A DNA stretch of 64,000 nucleotides from Cenococcum geophilum 1.58 (Eukaryota; Ascomycota; Dothideomycetes; Gloniales; Gloniaceae), in NCBI GenBank assembly GCA_001692895.1, contig KV748215.1, positions 1,471,720 through 1,535,719 of the forward strand, written 5' to 3'. Numbering within the stretch: position 1 is the stretch's first letter; every line of letters starts with the position of its first letter. Positions 14,348 to 27,144 of the stretch are shown in pieces. The translations under genes were made by a program, and so were the position numbers. Below the pieces are notes generated by a model. It ran no database searches and was not told where the DNA came from. It worked only from the letters and a program-made list of their open reading frames with translations.

Positions 14348-17300
14348 GCAACTTACTAAGAAACCTAAGTATATAATCTTCGCTGTTATAATAGCCGATA
14401 TTAAGAAGGCCTTAGCACTAAAGAAGTACACTAACCCTACTATAAAGGTACCAATAGAGTATTATTACCGCTTAGGTGCGTTCTTATAAAAGGAAGCTAA
14501 TAAGCTACTAGAATACCAACTATACAACCATAAGATTATACTTAAAGAAGAAAAGCAGCCTAGATTTAGACCCTTATACAGGATGTCCTAAAATAAACTC
14601 TAAGTACTACGAAAGTATTTAGACGAGAACCTAAGTAAAGGATTTATTAGAGCAAGCTTGTCGCCTATGGCCGTACTAGTGATCTTCGTTAAGAAACCTA
14701 GCGGCGGTCTGCGCTTCTATATAGACTACTAAGCTCTTAATGCCGTTACCGTTAAGAACTAATATCTAATCCCGTTAATATAAGAGACGCTAAACTAACT
14801 AAGTAAGGCTCGTTACTACACGAAGCTTAATATTATCTCTGCATTCAACTATCTCCGCATTACAAAAGGGGATAAATAGCTTACTATATTTCGTACCCGA
14901 TATAGATTATTTAAATACTTAGTAACACCCTTTAGCCTTATAAACGCTCTAAGCTCGTTTTAACATTATATAAATAATACCCTACGCCCCTACCTGGACA
15001 TCTTCTGTACTACTTATATTAACGACATCCTAATATATAGTAATAACCTAACCGAATATCGGAAACACGTTAACCTTATCCTATAAGCCCTATATGGAGC
15101 TAGTCTATAATTAGATATAGATAAATATAAGTTCTATAAAACAGAAGTCCTATACCTTAAACTCCTTATTTCTATAAACGGTATATAAATAGACCTAAAG
15201 AAAGTTGAAGTAATTGTAAACTAATAAGAACCTAAGAACGTTAAGGACGTAAGAGCCTTTATAGGATTTGCTAATTTCTACTAACAGTTTATTAATAACT
15301 TCTCCGCCCTAGTTTTACCCCTTATAGCTTTAACCTAAAAGGATAAAGTCTTTATCTTTAATAAGGAATATAAGAAGGCCTTTGCCTATCTAAAGGTTAT
15401 ATTTACTACTACGCCCGTGCTCTAATACTTTAACCTAAACTAAATAAGTGTTATAGAAGCCGACTTATCTAACTACGTCACTAGAGGCATCCTATCTTAA
15501 TATAACGAGGATAGAGTATTATACCCTATAGTATACTTCTTAAAACGACTAAACCTAGCTAAATATAACTATAAGATCTATAATAAGGAATTATTAGCTA
15601 TTATTAGATGTTTTAAACAATGGCGACCTAAACTAGAAGGCGCTAGATTTCCAATTAAGGTCCTTAACAACTATAAGAACCTATAGTACTTTACGACCAC
15701 AAAATAGCTAAGTTATCGTTAGGCCCGCTAGTTAGAATATCTATCTTATTTCTAATTCTTAATTACGTACCGCCCAGGCGTCCAAGGTTAGAAGCCTAAT
15801 ACCCTAACCCAACACTTGCAAAACGCGCCAGCCCTAAAAGAAGCGCGCTCTTACCAAAATCAGACCCTACTTCGCCCTAAACTATTTAACCCTCCTACTA
15901 AAGATCTTATGGTACTTATCCTTGAAATAACTAATTAATTAATTAAATAGATTATAGTTAATAAATACCTAAATAACGAGTTTATCTAAGAGACGCTTAA
16001 GTTAATATAAGATAGCATTAGACGCTTTAAAAAGATTTCTCTAACTAAATACAAAGCCCGCGGAAACCGCTTATATTACCAAAACCGTCTAGTTATCCCT
16101 AATTATAATAAGCTTAAGCTTAAACTCCTTAAACACGTATATAATCTACCTGTCGCCGGCCACCTAGGCTAAGGAAAGACCCTAAAACTACTCTAACGGG
16201 AGTATTATTGGCCGAATATATATAATATGACACGAAGGTATATCTCTAGCTGCTATATCTATTAATAAGCCAAAGCTTCGCATAAGACGTACAACGGCCT
16301 TCTAAAGCCACTACCTGTTCCAGACCGAAGATAAAAGGATATCTTAATTAACTTTGTTATTAATCTCCCCGTAAGTAAAGGCTATATAAATATTATAGTA
16401 GTTATAGACCGACTGTCCAAAATGAGACACTTAATCGCGTGCCCTAATATATTAACACCTGCCGTCGCCCAACTATTCCTAGATTACATATAGAAACTCT
16501 ACGGACTCCCTAAAACAATTATCTCTAATAGAGGTAGCCAGTTTATCTCTATATTCTAGGAAGAACTAACTACCCAACTCTATATTAAAGCACTATTGTC
16601 TACGGCATACTACCTAAAAACGGATGGTCAAACGGAACATGTAAATAATTGACTGGCTTGTATTCGCCGAGTTTACAGCAAATAATTCCGTCTCGGAAAC
16701 CACAAAGGTCTCCCCATTCCTGGCCAACTACGGCTAGCATCTACAAATAGGCTTTAAACCCTTTAGCAACGTTCCTTGTCCCGCTTACTAAGCCTTATAA
16801 GTTGCAGAAGCAAACAAATTCATAGAAAAGATGGAGGAACTGCAATAGTTCCTTACTAACGAAATAACATAGGCCCAATCTATCTATAAAGCCGCAGCGA
16901 ATAAGAAACAAACCCTAGTACCGGCCTACTAAGTTAGTGACTTTGTCTAGCTAGATATAAGAAATCTAAACACGAAACAACCTGCTAAGAAACTTAATTA
17001 GAAGAACACTGGTCCTTATAAGGTTAAAAAGGTTGTCTCCTCTTACTCCTACTAATTAAAGCTCCCTAATACAGTTAAAATCCACCCCGTATTCTATACG
17101 TCAGTCCTCTATCCTACTACCCCCGTATTAGACGCCCTACCTAAATAGATACAGAACCCTCCCCCACTAGTTAAAGTGGATAGTAAGAATAAGTACTTTA
17201 TTAAAAGAATTAATGATATTAAGTATAATAAACGGAAACGCTAATATATATATCTTATAAAATGGAGAGGCTTTACTAAGTCCTTATAGGAACCCGTTAA

Positions 17301-17399
17301 CTCTATAGGACTTATATAAGCCGTAAAAGACTTTTATAAACTCCACCCAGAACTACTATAGCCCTATCTCGCAGAAGCTTAAGTTTAAAGGGGGGGTAC

Positions 17400-17779
17400 T
17401 ATTACGGGACACCCCTGTAATACCTTGCACACGTCTACCTATTTCTACTAACTTAGCAATTAAAGACCAACTGTAAAATGGCAATCTAACGGCAATCTAA
17501 CGGCAATCTACGGCATTCTGCCATATTTTGCTAAGTTCCACTAAATTCTGCTAAGTTCCACCAAATTCTGCTAAGTTCTGCCAGGACCACAACCTGAACC
17601 CTATTCTGCCCCATATATATATTGACTAAGCAACCAAGTCAACAATATATACCCTTTCTTCCCGATCTCCTACCTTCTCTCCTTACGTAACGTCTTGACC
17701 TTATTATACAGTTCATATACATAGCTTAATAATATCTACTTCGTTATATATTATCACCACTTGTGCTTACTCCGTGACA
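17400..17779 (+). repeat. Family G 3' LTR
   Basis: 380 bp, ending CTCCGTGACA. It is preceded by a run of purines and followed by ATAAG. A further, more decayed copy of this LTR lies at 60082-60427. Confidence 0.9.
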
Positions 17780-17784
17780 ATAAG

Positions 17785-17869
17785 TAGATCCTTAAAGTCC
17801 TCTTACTTCTTAATCTTAGTTTTATGTTCTTTAATAGTCCTTATTTACGTTTAAAAGTCTTAGTTTTAT
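17785..17869 (-). mobile_element. Family A copy B, short continuation after the family G insert
   Basis: It matches about 24347-24425 of copy C and joins in register with the segment that ends at 4930. This confirms that the 12.8 kb element was inserted into copy B. It is then cut by the LTR of copy C at 17870. Confidence 0.7.
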
Positions 17870-18293
17870 TATAACGGAACTTTGTAGCAGGAACTACAAT
17901 AGGCTTATTATTAGGCTAGGTATATAGGTATTACAAATTAAAGTTAACAACGTAATAATAACTAGTAGAGTGGTTGCCTAATAAATTAACTCTAATTATA
18001 TTCTAAGAATTACTATAAGGAAGGAACTATCTAGGTAGGGACTATAGTCCTTTAAATACATAACCGTACTCCTATAAAATCCTTCTTATATATAATATAC
18101 GTGTGCTCTATCTACTTTATCTTAGATTATATAAATTATATAGATTATATAGATCACGTTATATAACCTTAGTTACTATTCTTTATTATATAGTTTTATC
18201 GGCTCTATCTTAGACTATGCTTTTATTAACTAATTAGCTTCTTCTAACTCTTCTCTAAGTAGTTATAATATTGTACTTAAAGCGTTCGTAACA
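17870..18293 (-). repeat. Family A LTR (3' LTR of copy C)
   Basis: 424 bp, matching 2639-3063 and 26721-27144. It is followed by a C/T-rich stretch that is a polypurine tract on the minus strand. Confidence 0.88.
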
Positions 18294-20853
18294 CTATCTC
18301 CCTCCTTTTTATCTTTGTCCTTAAAGATTCCTAATATCTCTAAGTCGTTTACTAGAGGTGTAATATCCGTCTAATTAATTTGGTTAATATTATTACTTAT
18401 TATACCTAAAGCTCCTTCTTCTTTATCTATAGCTCGTCGGTTTTATACTATTACTACAATATTATCTCTTAGTGAAATTATACCATCTCCATGTTCTCGT
18501 TATGTGAAAGAGGGGTTAGTCTATATTATATTAGTAAGTCTATCTTCCTAATAACCGTCCTCTTGCTCGGAGTGTACTAAGGCAAATATTTATTTGTCTT
18601 GCGATGTTTGTTTTATTTTTAACGCTAAGTATATACGTTTTATAACTTATAATAGTTATCTAGTACCCTAATTAATTTACTACTGCGAAGCTTAATAATA
18701 AGCTATTAGTAGTATTAGTAAAGCTTTATTGTTTCCGCAACGCTAAATAAGAAGCCGCTAATGCCTAGTAGTGGGCCCTTAAGGCTTATTTTACTGCATC
18801 TGCTTATTTAATTTATCTTAAGAAGGTGCGTAAGAAGGTTTATTTTAAGGAGTAGAAACTTATAGAATAAGGTCTATAGGAACTTAGTAATAAAAAACGG
18901 ATTCTTTTTTATCTAAGAAGGAAATAGATCTAAGTAGCTTGGCAACTGCTCTTCTTAAGTCCCCCTTAGGTAACTTATTTTTTAGCAATCCTTCTTTATT
19001 AATACTACCTAACCTAATCTCTTCCGATACTCCTATACCTTTCCTATAGCATTTTTTAGATTTTCTAGTAGTTCCTAGATAGTCTTAGTGTAGCCTATTT
19101 ACTTTACTTTATACTATATTTTATTATTAACGTCCTTATAATTAATAATCTTTAAAACTTACTATTTGTCTTCCTCTTGTCCTCTATATATATCTACTTT
19201 ATAAACTAGTAGCTTAATATTTCCGTATACTAGCTCTAGTATTATAATATACTGTATAGGGTAGATCTTTATTTTAGCTAGTAGGTTTAACTTAAACGTA
19301 ACTGGTGAAATCCTCTATATAATTTTAAAAGGTCTTAGTCTAACGTAGTTTAACTTCTTACTTAGTTATTAACTTTTAACATTTTTATATAGTAGCCATA
19401 CTTTATCTCCCTCCTTAAGATCTAGTCCCTTAGATCTTTTAGCGTTATAGTATTTCTTTATTCTTTCTTTTACTATTTTTGCTAATTTTATAAGGTCTAT
19501 ATAAAGATTTATTAACATCTTTATTCTTTTTTTAGCTATGCTACTTATTTTCTTCACTTATTATAGTAATAACGATATTCTTAGCTTATATCTGTAATTT
19601 GCCTTAAATAGTAATATACCTATTCCTTTTTATAGCGTTATATTATATATAAACTATATAATTAGTAATAGCAATACCTAATTATTTTACGCGTAATTAA
19701 TATAGTATCTTAAATACTATTCTAGTGTCTAATTTAATCTTTCTATTTAACCGTCTNTCTNCGGATAATATATAGTANAAGTTNCTNCTCTAANTNCTTA
19801 TTCNGCTAAGAATACCTNNTANAATACTACTATAAATCTTAGATCTCTATCTAATATAATTTTACTTAGTGCTCTATATTTTATAAATACTTCCTTAATA
19901 TAGATTCTAGTGATATCTTCTACTAATATTTCTTCTATATATGCTATAAAGTATCCCTACTTTATAAGCTTATCTATTATTACTAAAATCGCGTTATAAT
20001 TTTATCCGGTAATAGGATCTTTTAACTTTAGTAACTTAATAATAAAGTCCTATAATATAACCTCCTATAGTCTCTCTAGTATTTTAATAGGTTATAGCCC
20101 TCTATATAGCTTATGTCTTATTAACTTATTTCTTTAGCAATTTAGATATTCCTTTATAACTTTTCGCGCTAAGCCTTAGATTCTATTAATAATATACTCC
20201 TCTTAAAGTCTTAACACTAAGCCTATAGCTCTATTATGTTCTTAAGTTATTCCCTTATAGAATTCTTCTATAAATTATTCTGCTATACTTTTTAGGATAT
20301 ACTTTACTTCTTAATTTTCGTATATATCTATTTATAGATCTTTTAGCTATGCTTTTAAAATTCTTTATATCTAAAAGCTCTTTAATAACTTATAAGCTCT
20401 ATTTAGTTCTTCCTAAGTTATTATAATTTTTAAATAATTAAACCTAATTAATCTATCTATATCTTTTTATAGTAAAGCCCTTAATACCTTTTTATTATTT
20501 TATAGTTTAGCCTTTTAACTTAGAGTATCTGCTTATATATTATCTGTACCCTTAATATACTAAATCTTAAAATAGTATTTTATAAGTATCTCTGCCTATT
20601 TAACTTATTTTTAGTTAAGTTCCTTTATTATTAGAAATCCTATTAGGTTTTTATAATCCGTTTTAACTATAAATAGTTTTTCTATACCTTATAAGAATAC
20701 TCTCTATTTTTTTAGTACTATAACTATACCTAATAACTTCTTATTATAAATATTATAGTTTAACTTTAGTATTATCTTCTAACTATAGTATACTACTAGG
20801 TGCTATCTATCCTAATATTTCTATATAAAGTATGCCCCTAGTATAAAGTCTAA

Positions 20854-21862
20854 GGCCGTCGAAATCGGACTTTACACCTATACGTGGTGACGGCTACGAA
20901 CCTGGTCTTCGAAGTTCAGATCCAGAGCCAACGCAGAGACGTCGCATAGCGTGCGGACAGGACCTAGTGGTGGTTATAGGCGTCGAGGGCGGTGGTGAAA
21001 AATTTTCGGATGGTGAGATCTTAAAAACTACTACTGTTAGCCCTCTATAATACGACGACTACTACACTGTTCTATTTAGGGCACCTATATAATCTAACAT
21101 AGATAAGCAGTTTTCGATAACATCCCTAAAAACCCTAATAGAAAGTATTAATAACCTTATATTAACGAATAGACAAGCGCGAATAAACGAATAAGTAAAT
21201 ATACGGCCCCTTCTAACCCCTAGGGCGATCGCCCGCAGAGTATACGGTCACTCGCCGTACTACCATAATACTACTAAAAGGCAGCTGGATAACCCCGTAC
21301 GGTTTTCCTTGTCTCCTCTTAACGAAGTAGTGCCCTTAGAGAGGGCCTAGTGACTAGGGCCTAGGCATAAAAGATACCCAGATACACACACACATCCCGC
21401 TTTTGTCTTTTAGTATTAGGATAGTAAAACGGATGAATCCCCCTTACGCCTTCAATAGGCCTTAGGGGGGGGAGGCAAGGCGTATTGGTAATGGTTAATA
21501 AGAGATAGTATATAGGGGGTGATTAAGATACGGGACACAACTACAACCGTACGGCAATCGATTAGCAAGGCCTAGCTAGGACGTAGTAAACCCTAGCTTT
21601 AGATAAGCTAGAGAAGGAAGTAGTAGTTCCTAAGGAGTTTAAAACATCTAAGGAGGAGGATATAGCTATAGGCCTATAGGGCCGCACTATATGCAAACAT
21701 AGCAATTCGGGGTTTTTTATCTGACTAAGGTGGCTTATAGGGTTTTTCCTTCCCCTAACTATAGGGTTTTCTTTATATAAACTATAAGTTTTCCCCCTAT
21801 AACGGAGTAGTCTGCGTAGGCCTAGATAGGATCCGTATTAGACGTTAATTAAAGAGTTACTA
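20854..21862. mobile_element. LINE-like or other 1.0 kb insertion with 16-bp target duplication
   Basis: The insert is bounded by the perfect direct repeat CTAGTATAAAGTCTAA (20838-20853 and 21863-21878), while copy C continues on both sides. A long duplication of this size suits target-primed insertion of a LINE or SINE better than an LTR element. The left 90 bases are GC-richer and hold motifs shared with 58945-59060 (AATCGG, AACCTGG, ACGCAGAGACGT). No reverse transcriptase or endonuclease motif is visible, so it is at most a truncated LINE. An unclassified non-autonomous element is equally possible. Confidence 0.5.
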
Positions 21863-24800
21863 CTAGTATAAAGTCTAATATATTTATTTTTATAACTGTC
21901 TCTAGTCCTAGTTAATAGATCTTAAGAACTAGCTCCTAGGTAAATAACNTNTTAACTTCNTTAAANAATTNNTACTATTNCTCTCCCTATNCCTATNGTT
22001 CTTCTTTCTTNNTTAATTACGTAAATAGTTTAATATTTTTTAACTATTACGCTATAAACCTTCTATAGTAATTACAAAACCCTAGAAATAATCTTAACTA
22101 TATAATATTCTCTAGTTCTTACTAATTTACTATAGCCTTAATTTTCTTTAGATCTATGCTAAGTTGGCTTAGTTTAATAATAAATCTTATAAAATTGGTC
22201 TTCCTAGTAAAGAACTTATATTTTTTAATTACTACTAGCATCTATTCTTCTTGTAGTTTCTTTAAGACCTATTTAACGTATTCTCCGTGTTCTTCCTTAG
22301 TTATTAAGTAGATAATAATATTGTTAAGATATACTATAATAAATTTATTTAAGTGTTCTCCTAATATATTATTAATATACTTCTAAAACATTACTAATGC
22401 GTTTATAAGCCCGAATTATATAACTAATAGCTTATATAGTCCTTTCTTTAACCTAAAAGCTGCCTTCTATTTATCGCCTTTCTTAATTCTAATCTAATAA
22501 TACGCCTATCTTAGATCTATCTTTATAAAGATTTATACGTTGCCTATTCTATCTTAAATTTCGCTAATTAAGGGTAAAGGATACCTATCCTTTCTAGTAA
22601 TGCTATTTAACTATCTATAGTTGATATACAGTCTTAGTTTACTATTTTTCTTTAGTATAAATAGTACTGGATAACCTACTAATGACTGCGATAGTCTAAT
22701 ATATCCCTTTTATAAGTTTTTTGGATAAACTCTTTTAATACTCTACCTTTTTTTAGGGTAAGCTTATAAATTAGAAAAAACCTTAGACTTATTCCTAGTT
22801 CTAATTCTATTTTATAGTTTTATACTACGTATTTTAACAGCTTTTCACTCTCTAGTGATTATAACTTTTTACCGTACTTATAGTATCTTTTTGGTACGTA
22901 GCTTAGTCCTTTTTCCGTTTCCTTATAGGTTGCTCCTACTTAGTACTATACTAACTTGGCTTATTATCGCATCTTACGCTATTAAGTATCCCTAATATTG
23001 ACCTAACCTATAATCTAATTAATCTTTAGATTATATTTCTGTAACTAAGGCATTTCTAGTACTGCCTTATTATTGCCTAATAGTAATATATTAAAAGACA
23101 TCTTAATTTATCTCCCTTTAATAGTTAACTAAATAGGTCCTATTTTAAGATTAATAATACCTCCTCCGTAGGCTATTAGATCTCCTAAAATTGTTACTAA
23201 TAGGTAAAAATACTCCTTTTTCCTATGTAGTAATCCCATTCTTTTAACTACTATTAATAAAATATAGTTTCTTATAGCTCTACTATCTATTAATGCCTTA
23301 AACTGCTAATCTTGCTATTTAACTCGTAAATTTAGGTATCGTCCTTAAATTCCTTTAAGGGTTTAAGGCTCTACTACTAGTTTTCTCTAGTTCTATAGGC
23401 CTCTACTTTTCCTAACTATTAGCTGCTTAATCCTATTTATACTTAGTCCACCTTTAGCTAATACTTAGTTTGTTTTTTGTCTTTAATATACTATAAACAT
23501 ATATTTTTTAGGCATTCCCACCACTATTGTCTATTTAGGCATTTTTCTATAAGGAATCTTCCTAGCTAAAGTATTAAGTCCCCTTAGCTTTATACTTCTA
23601 CTAGGTGCCAACTATATATATACTTAGCGTTTTTATATTTTGCCTTATCTTATATCTAATATATTTTTCTTAAATATTTGCAATTTTTATCTTTTAGTGC
23701 TCTATATATATTACATGCATTATCTATATATGCAATCTATGCCAATATATAATATACTTAATGTCTTAGGTTAACTCTTAACTTATCTTTATCCTTAAGT
23801 TTAAACCTTTCTTATATTAATCTAAGCGTTACTACTTTGTTTATAGGTACTAAGATTCGCCTCTTACTTCTCTAGTCCTCTAATTACTCCTCTAGATCCT
23901 TTAACATTATAATTAAGGCTCCTTTAATATAACTTATAGCCTTCTCTATAATCAGGTGGTCTTAGATAACCTTTTCGTCTAGCTATATATAGAAATCTTC
24001 CTACTTATTGTTATATCGCTGTTTATACTACTTTTAGTATAACCCTTTAAGTATATACGGCTCGTTTATAAGGAAGTATCTTCTTATTACTACGTTATAA
24101 TAGCCCTTTATATATCGTTCTTTGAACCTAGTTAGAATCCCTAAATCCTCTTTATTTTTTAGTTTAGTAAGCCACTTAGCTCTTAGTATGCCTATCCTAG
24201 GCTTATTAGTAATTCTTTATACTAGTACTCTGTCTTATATACGTCCTAATATACTAGATCTCTTATTTAGTTCCTATTCTTACTATATAATAATTCTTGC
24301 TCTAAATTCTTCTATAGTTTCTTTTGGTTTTTGCCTTGCGAGTAAATCTTTAAAGTCTTTTTACTTCTTAATCTTAGTTTGTTTAATAGTTCTTATTTAT
24401 ATATTAAAATCTTAGTTCTATAGGATTCTTAATCCTAAGCTTACTTCTTGCTTAAGCTTAGCTCTTGCCTTAGTCTAACTAGGCTTAGGTGTTCTTATCT
24501 TATCTTAAGAGTCTTAAATCTTACTTATCTTACTTTAAGAGTCTTATACCTATAGGAAACTCTATCCTAAGCTTATTCGTATATTTTTAAACTAAGCTAC
24601 TACCCTACTCTATTAGTTTCTGTCTATTATAGGTTCTTAGGTATACCTTATCTTATCTTAAGAGTCTTAGTTATCTCTTATCTTACTTTAAGAATCTTAA
24701 GCCTTTAGCCTTTTGCCTTTATTGAGTGCTAAAGTGGTTTACTATCCTACTTCTTTTATGTCTTATAAAGCGATAAACATTATATCTAGTAGGGTCTTAA

Positions 24801-25053
24801 TCCCGACTAATGTTCCCTATTCTATAGTGGAATTATCCTCTACCTCTTATATAACATTTTTAAGGTTTATATACTCCTAGTAAGCTACCTTTATTACCTT
24901 ATTATTATAAAATGTTTCGCTTATATTAAATTTATCGTCTTTAATATCCGATCTACGAACTAGTTTATTAATTCCTCTATACTTTATAGAGTATAGCTCC
25001 TATAGCTAATAGCTTACGCTATACTTAGCGTCTTTATAAATTTAGTATATATT

Positions 25054-25154
25054 TGTAACGTGGCCCGCCTCCACGTCGCCATACGGCCAAAAAGACTGAG
25101 AGTGCTTGCGAACTTGTCGCAAGCGCGGCGGGACCTAATATATATACTCTTACA
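25054..25154. repeat. TRIM left terminal repeat
   Basis: 101 bp direct repeat matching 25394-25494 without a difference that I can see. TG...CA ends. Confidence 0.88.
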
Positions 25155-25393
25155 ATTGCCCTCTCCTCTGCGCGCTCGTCCTCGAGCGCTCGCAGGGATT
25201 CCTGTGCGCCCGTTCGCGCCACAGGGATCAAACGCCAAGAGTATCACCATATTAGTTAGTCCCCAGTAACGTAAGCGATCGGACTCAGCCGACCCGCCTC
25301 ATCGCACGGATGCGTGTTAGACTGTACCAGAGCGAAGTGACCGATGGGGATCGAACCCACGATACCTGGCCCCAGTAAGTTCGCAAGCACAAT

Positions 25394-25494
25394 TGTAACG
25401 TGGCCCGCCTCCACGTCGCCATACGGCCAAAAAGACTGAGAGTGCTTGCGAACTTGTCGCAAGCGCGGCGGGACCTAATATATATACTCTTACA
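25394..25494. repeat. TRIM right terminal repeat
   Basis: 101 bp direct repeat matching 25054-25154, followed by the ATATT target duplication. Confidence 0.88.
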
Positions 25495-26720
25495 ATATTA
25501 TTATAACAGAACGTAAAACTTTTAATTAAACATTCTTTTATTCCTTATAGTACACTATTATCCCTTTATACATATATGTCTTCTACTAGTCTAGTTCCCT
25601 TTATTATATAGTAATTCTAACTATCTTTATAATCCCTTATAAAGTAACCTTATTTTCCGCAATTTATATAAGCTCTATCTTTAAACTATTAACTTTGCTA
25701 TAGAGTCCGCCTAAATATCTTCTGCCACTAAGATCCCTAGTTTAGCCTTTATTTCTTAGTCCTATAATTACTAGATCCTTAACCTTTAAGTTTTTATAGT
25801 TTTTTACTCCATCTCTTATAGGCTTCTTTAGTACTACTTAGGTCCATTAACTCTGCGCCATACTATAGTTTTTAACTTAGCTTTAGTTATTATATATTTT
25901 ACGCCTTATATAACTATAGAACTCTATTTTAACCTCTTTTAGCCTATTCCCTTTAGTAGATCTAATTGTTAATCTTAATCGCTTAATTTATTAGTTCCCT
26001 TAGGATATCCATATCTTCTATTAGAATAATTACGTCCTAAACTTTAGCCTTAAGTCCTTGCTTATACTATGCTATAAGCGCCTTATTATTCTACTTAACT
26101 TATATTGCTAGCGTCTAAAACTATATTATATACTTAATTGCTAAGGTTTATTGCGTTATATCTTAGAGTTTTCTTTCTACCGTAATTATCGCCTTTAGGT
26201 CTCTAAATATTTATATAAGTCGCTCTATAAATCCTTCCTAGCTTAAGAATATAAACCATACCTCTTAATTAGTGGTTATTATTCCATTTACCTATATTTC
26301 TATAAGGTAAGGTTTAAACCATTTAAGTGCTCTTCCTAATAGGAATAGCCCCGTATATACTATTCGATCTATAAGTATTAGTAGCTTTGCCCCTTCTTAT
26401 ATAACTTTAAAGTGCATTTATATAAGAAATCCTTTAAGCTTTAATCTCTCTCCTAAGTATCTTTTAATTAATAGTAGCTTAATCTTTACTACTCCTATCC
26501 TATTAACCCTTTCTTCTAGTACTGTATTATTTGTTATTAACTAGTTAACTATTTCTTATAGTTGTCTAACCGTTATAGGTTGTTATAAGTCAGTATCTGC
26601 TATACTAGTGTCGTTTCCTAATCTTAAAGTAGTTGCCGCCGTTAATGGCGTTATAGTGGCTACTTTTAGTGGTATATTATTTAACTTTTTATATTTAAAA
26701 CTGTAACTAGGTAGTAATTA

Positions 26721-27144
26721 TATAACGGAACTTTGTAGCAAGAACTACAATAGGCTTATTATTAGGCTAGGTGTATAGGTATTATAAATTAAAGTTAACA
26801 ACGTAATAATAATTAGTAGAGTGGTTGCCTAATAGATTAACTCTAATTATATTCTAAGAATTACTATAAGGAAGGAACTATCTAGGTAGGGACTATGGTC
26901 CTTTAAATACACAACTATACTTCTATAAAATCCTTCTTATATATAATATACGTGTGCTCTATTTACTCTGTCTTAGATTATATAGATTATATAGATTATA
27001 TAGATCACGTCATATAACCTTAGTTACTATTCTTTATTATATAGTTTTATCGGCTCTATTCTGGACCGTACTTTTATTAACTAACTAGCTTTTTCCGACT
27101 CTTCTCTAAGTAGTTATAATATTGTACTTAAAGCGTCCGTAATA
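26721..27144 (-). repeat. Family A LTR (5' LTR of copy C)
   Basis: 424 bp, matching 2639-3063 and 17870-18293. It directly abuts family D sequence at 27145. Confidence 0.88.

Larger units (their letters stand above)
4931..17779 (+). mobile_element. Family G Ty3/Gypsy chromodomain-type LTR retrotransposon fossil, whole in outline, with nested element inside
   Basis: Two 380 bp LTRs (4931-5310 and 17400-17779) are flanked by the perfect 5-bp duplication ATAAG (4926-4930 and 17780-17784). The plus strand gives parts in Ty3/Gypsy order: gag from about 5346 with a zinc-knuckle-like Cys/His remnant near 6300; reverse transcriptase around 14600-15000; RNase H around 15450-15650; integrase around 16130-16700; and a chromodomain-like tail around 17230-17330. 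A G-rich polypurine tract lies at 17388-17397, just before the 3' LTR. Family H is inserted at 7437. Broken with many breaks, RIP-type change in both LTRs. The pieces outside the insert total about 5.9 kb, a usual length for the family. Confidence 0.9.
25054..25494. mobile_element. TRIM (terminal-repeat retrotransposon in miniature), young-looking
   Basis: Two 101 bp direct repeats (25054-25154 and 25394-25494), identical as far as I can read them, start TGTAACGTGG and end ACTCTTACA. They are flanked by the perfect 5-bp duplication ATATT (25049-25053 and 25495-25499). The empty site is seen in copy A near 1409-1425. The 239 bp interior has no coding capacity and is rich in CpG and CpA, in sharp contrast to the RIP-scarred host element. 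The interior holds a tRNA T-arm-like stretch on the minus strand at about 25345-25362. Confidence 0.85.
17870..27144 (-). mobile_element. Family A Ty3/Gypsy LTR retrotransposon fossil, copy C, both LTRs present, two inserts inside
   Basis: LTRs lie at 17870-18293 and 26721-27144. The minus-strand polypurine tract at 18294-18311 lies beside the left (3') LTR. A minus-strand piece at 19369-19557 reads with the KEGDKVWLL motif typical of the region after the Ty3/Gypsy integrase core. Reverse transcriptase lies about 22000-23000 and gag about 24400-26600. It is interrupted at 20854-21862 and 25054-25494. Broken with many breaks and heavily RIP-like. The outer flanks do not share a target duplication: the left is family A copy B, the right is family D sequence. 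The two ends may therefore have come together by recombination. Confidence 0.82.

Noticed and set aside
24122-24415. 97-codon plus-strand frame with hydrophobic content
   Set aside because: It lies antisense to the gag side of family A copy C and is produced by the TA-rich composition.
25335-25375. Complete tRNA gene
   Set aside because: Only a T-arm and half an acceptor stem are seen. No anticodon arm or 5' half could be placed.
25014-25462. Cluster of four small frames on both strands
   Set aside because: They fall in the non-coding TRIM. Open frames arise from its GC-rich, unmutated sequence and overlap each other.
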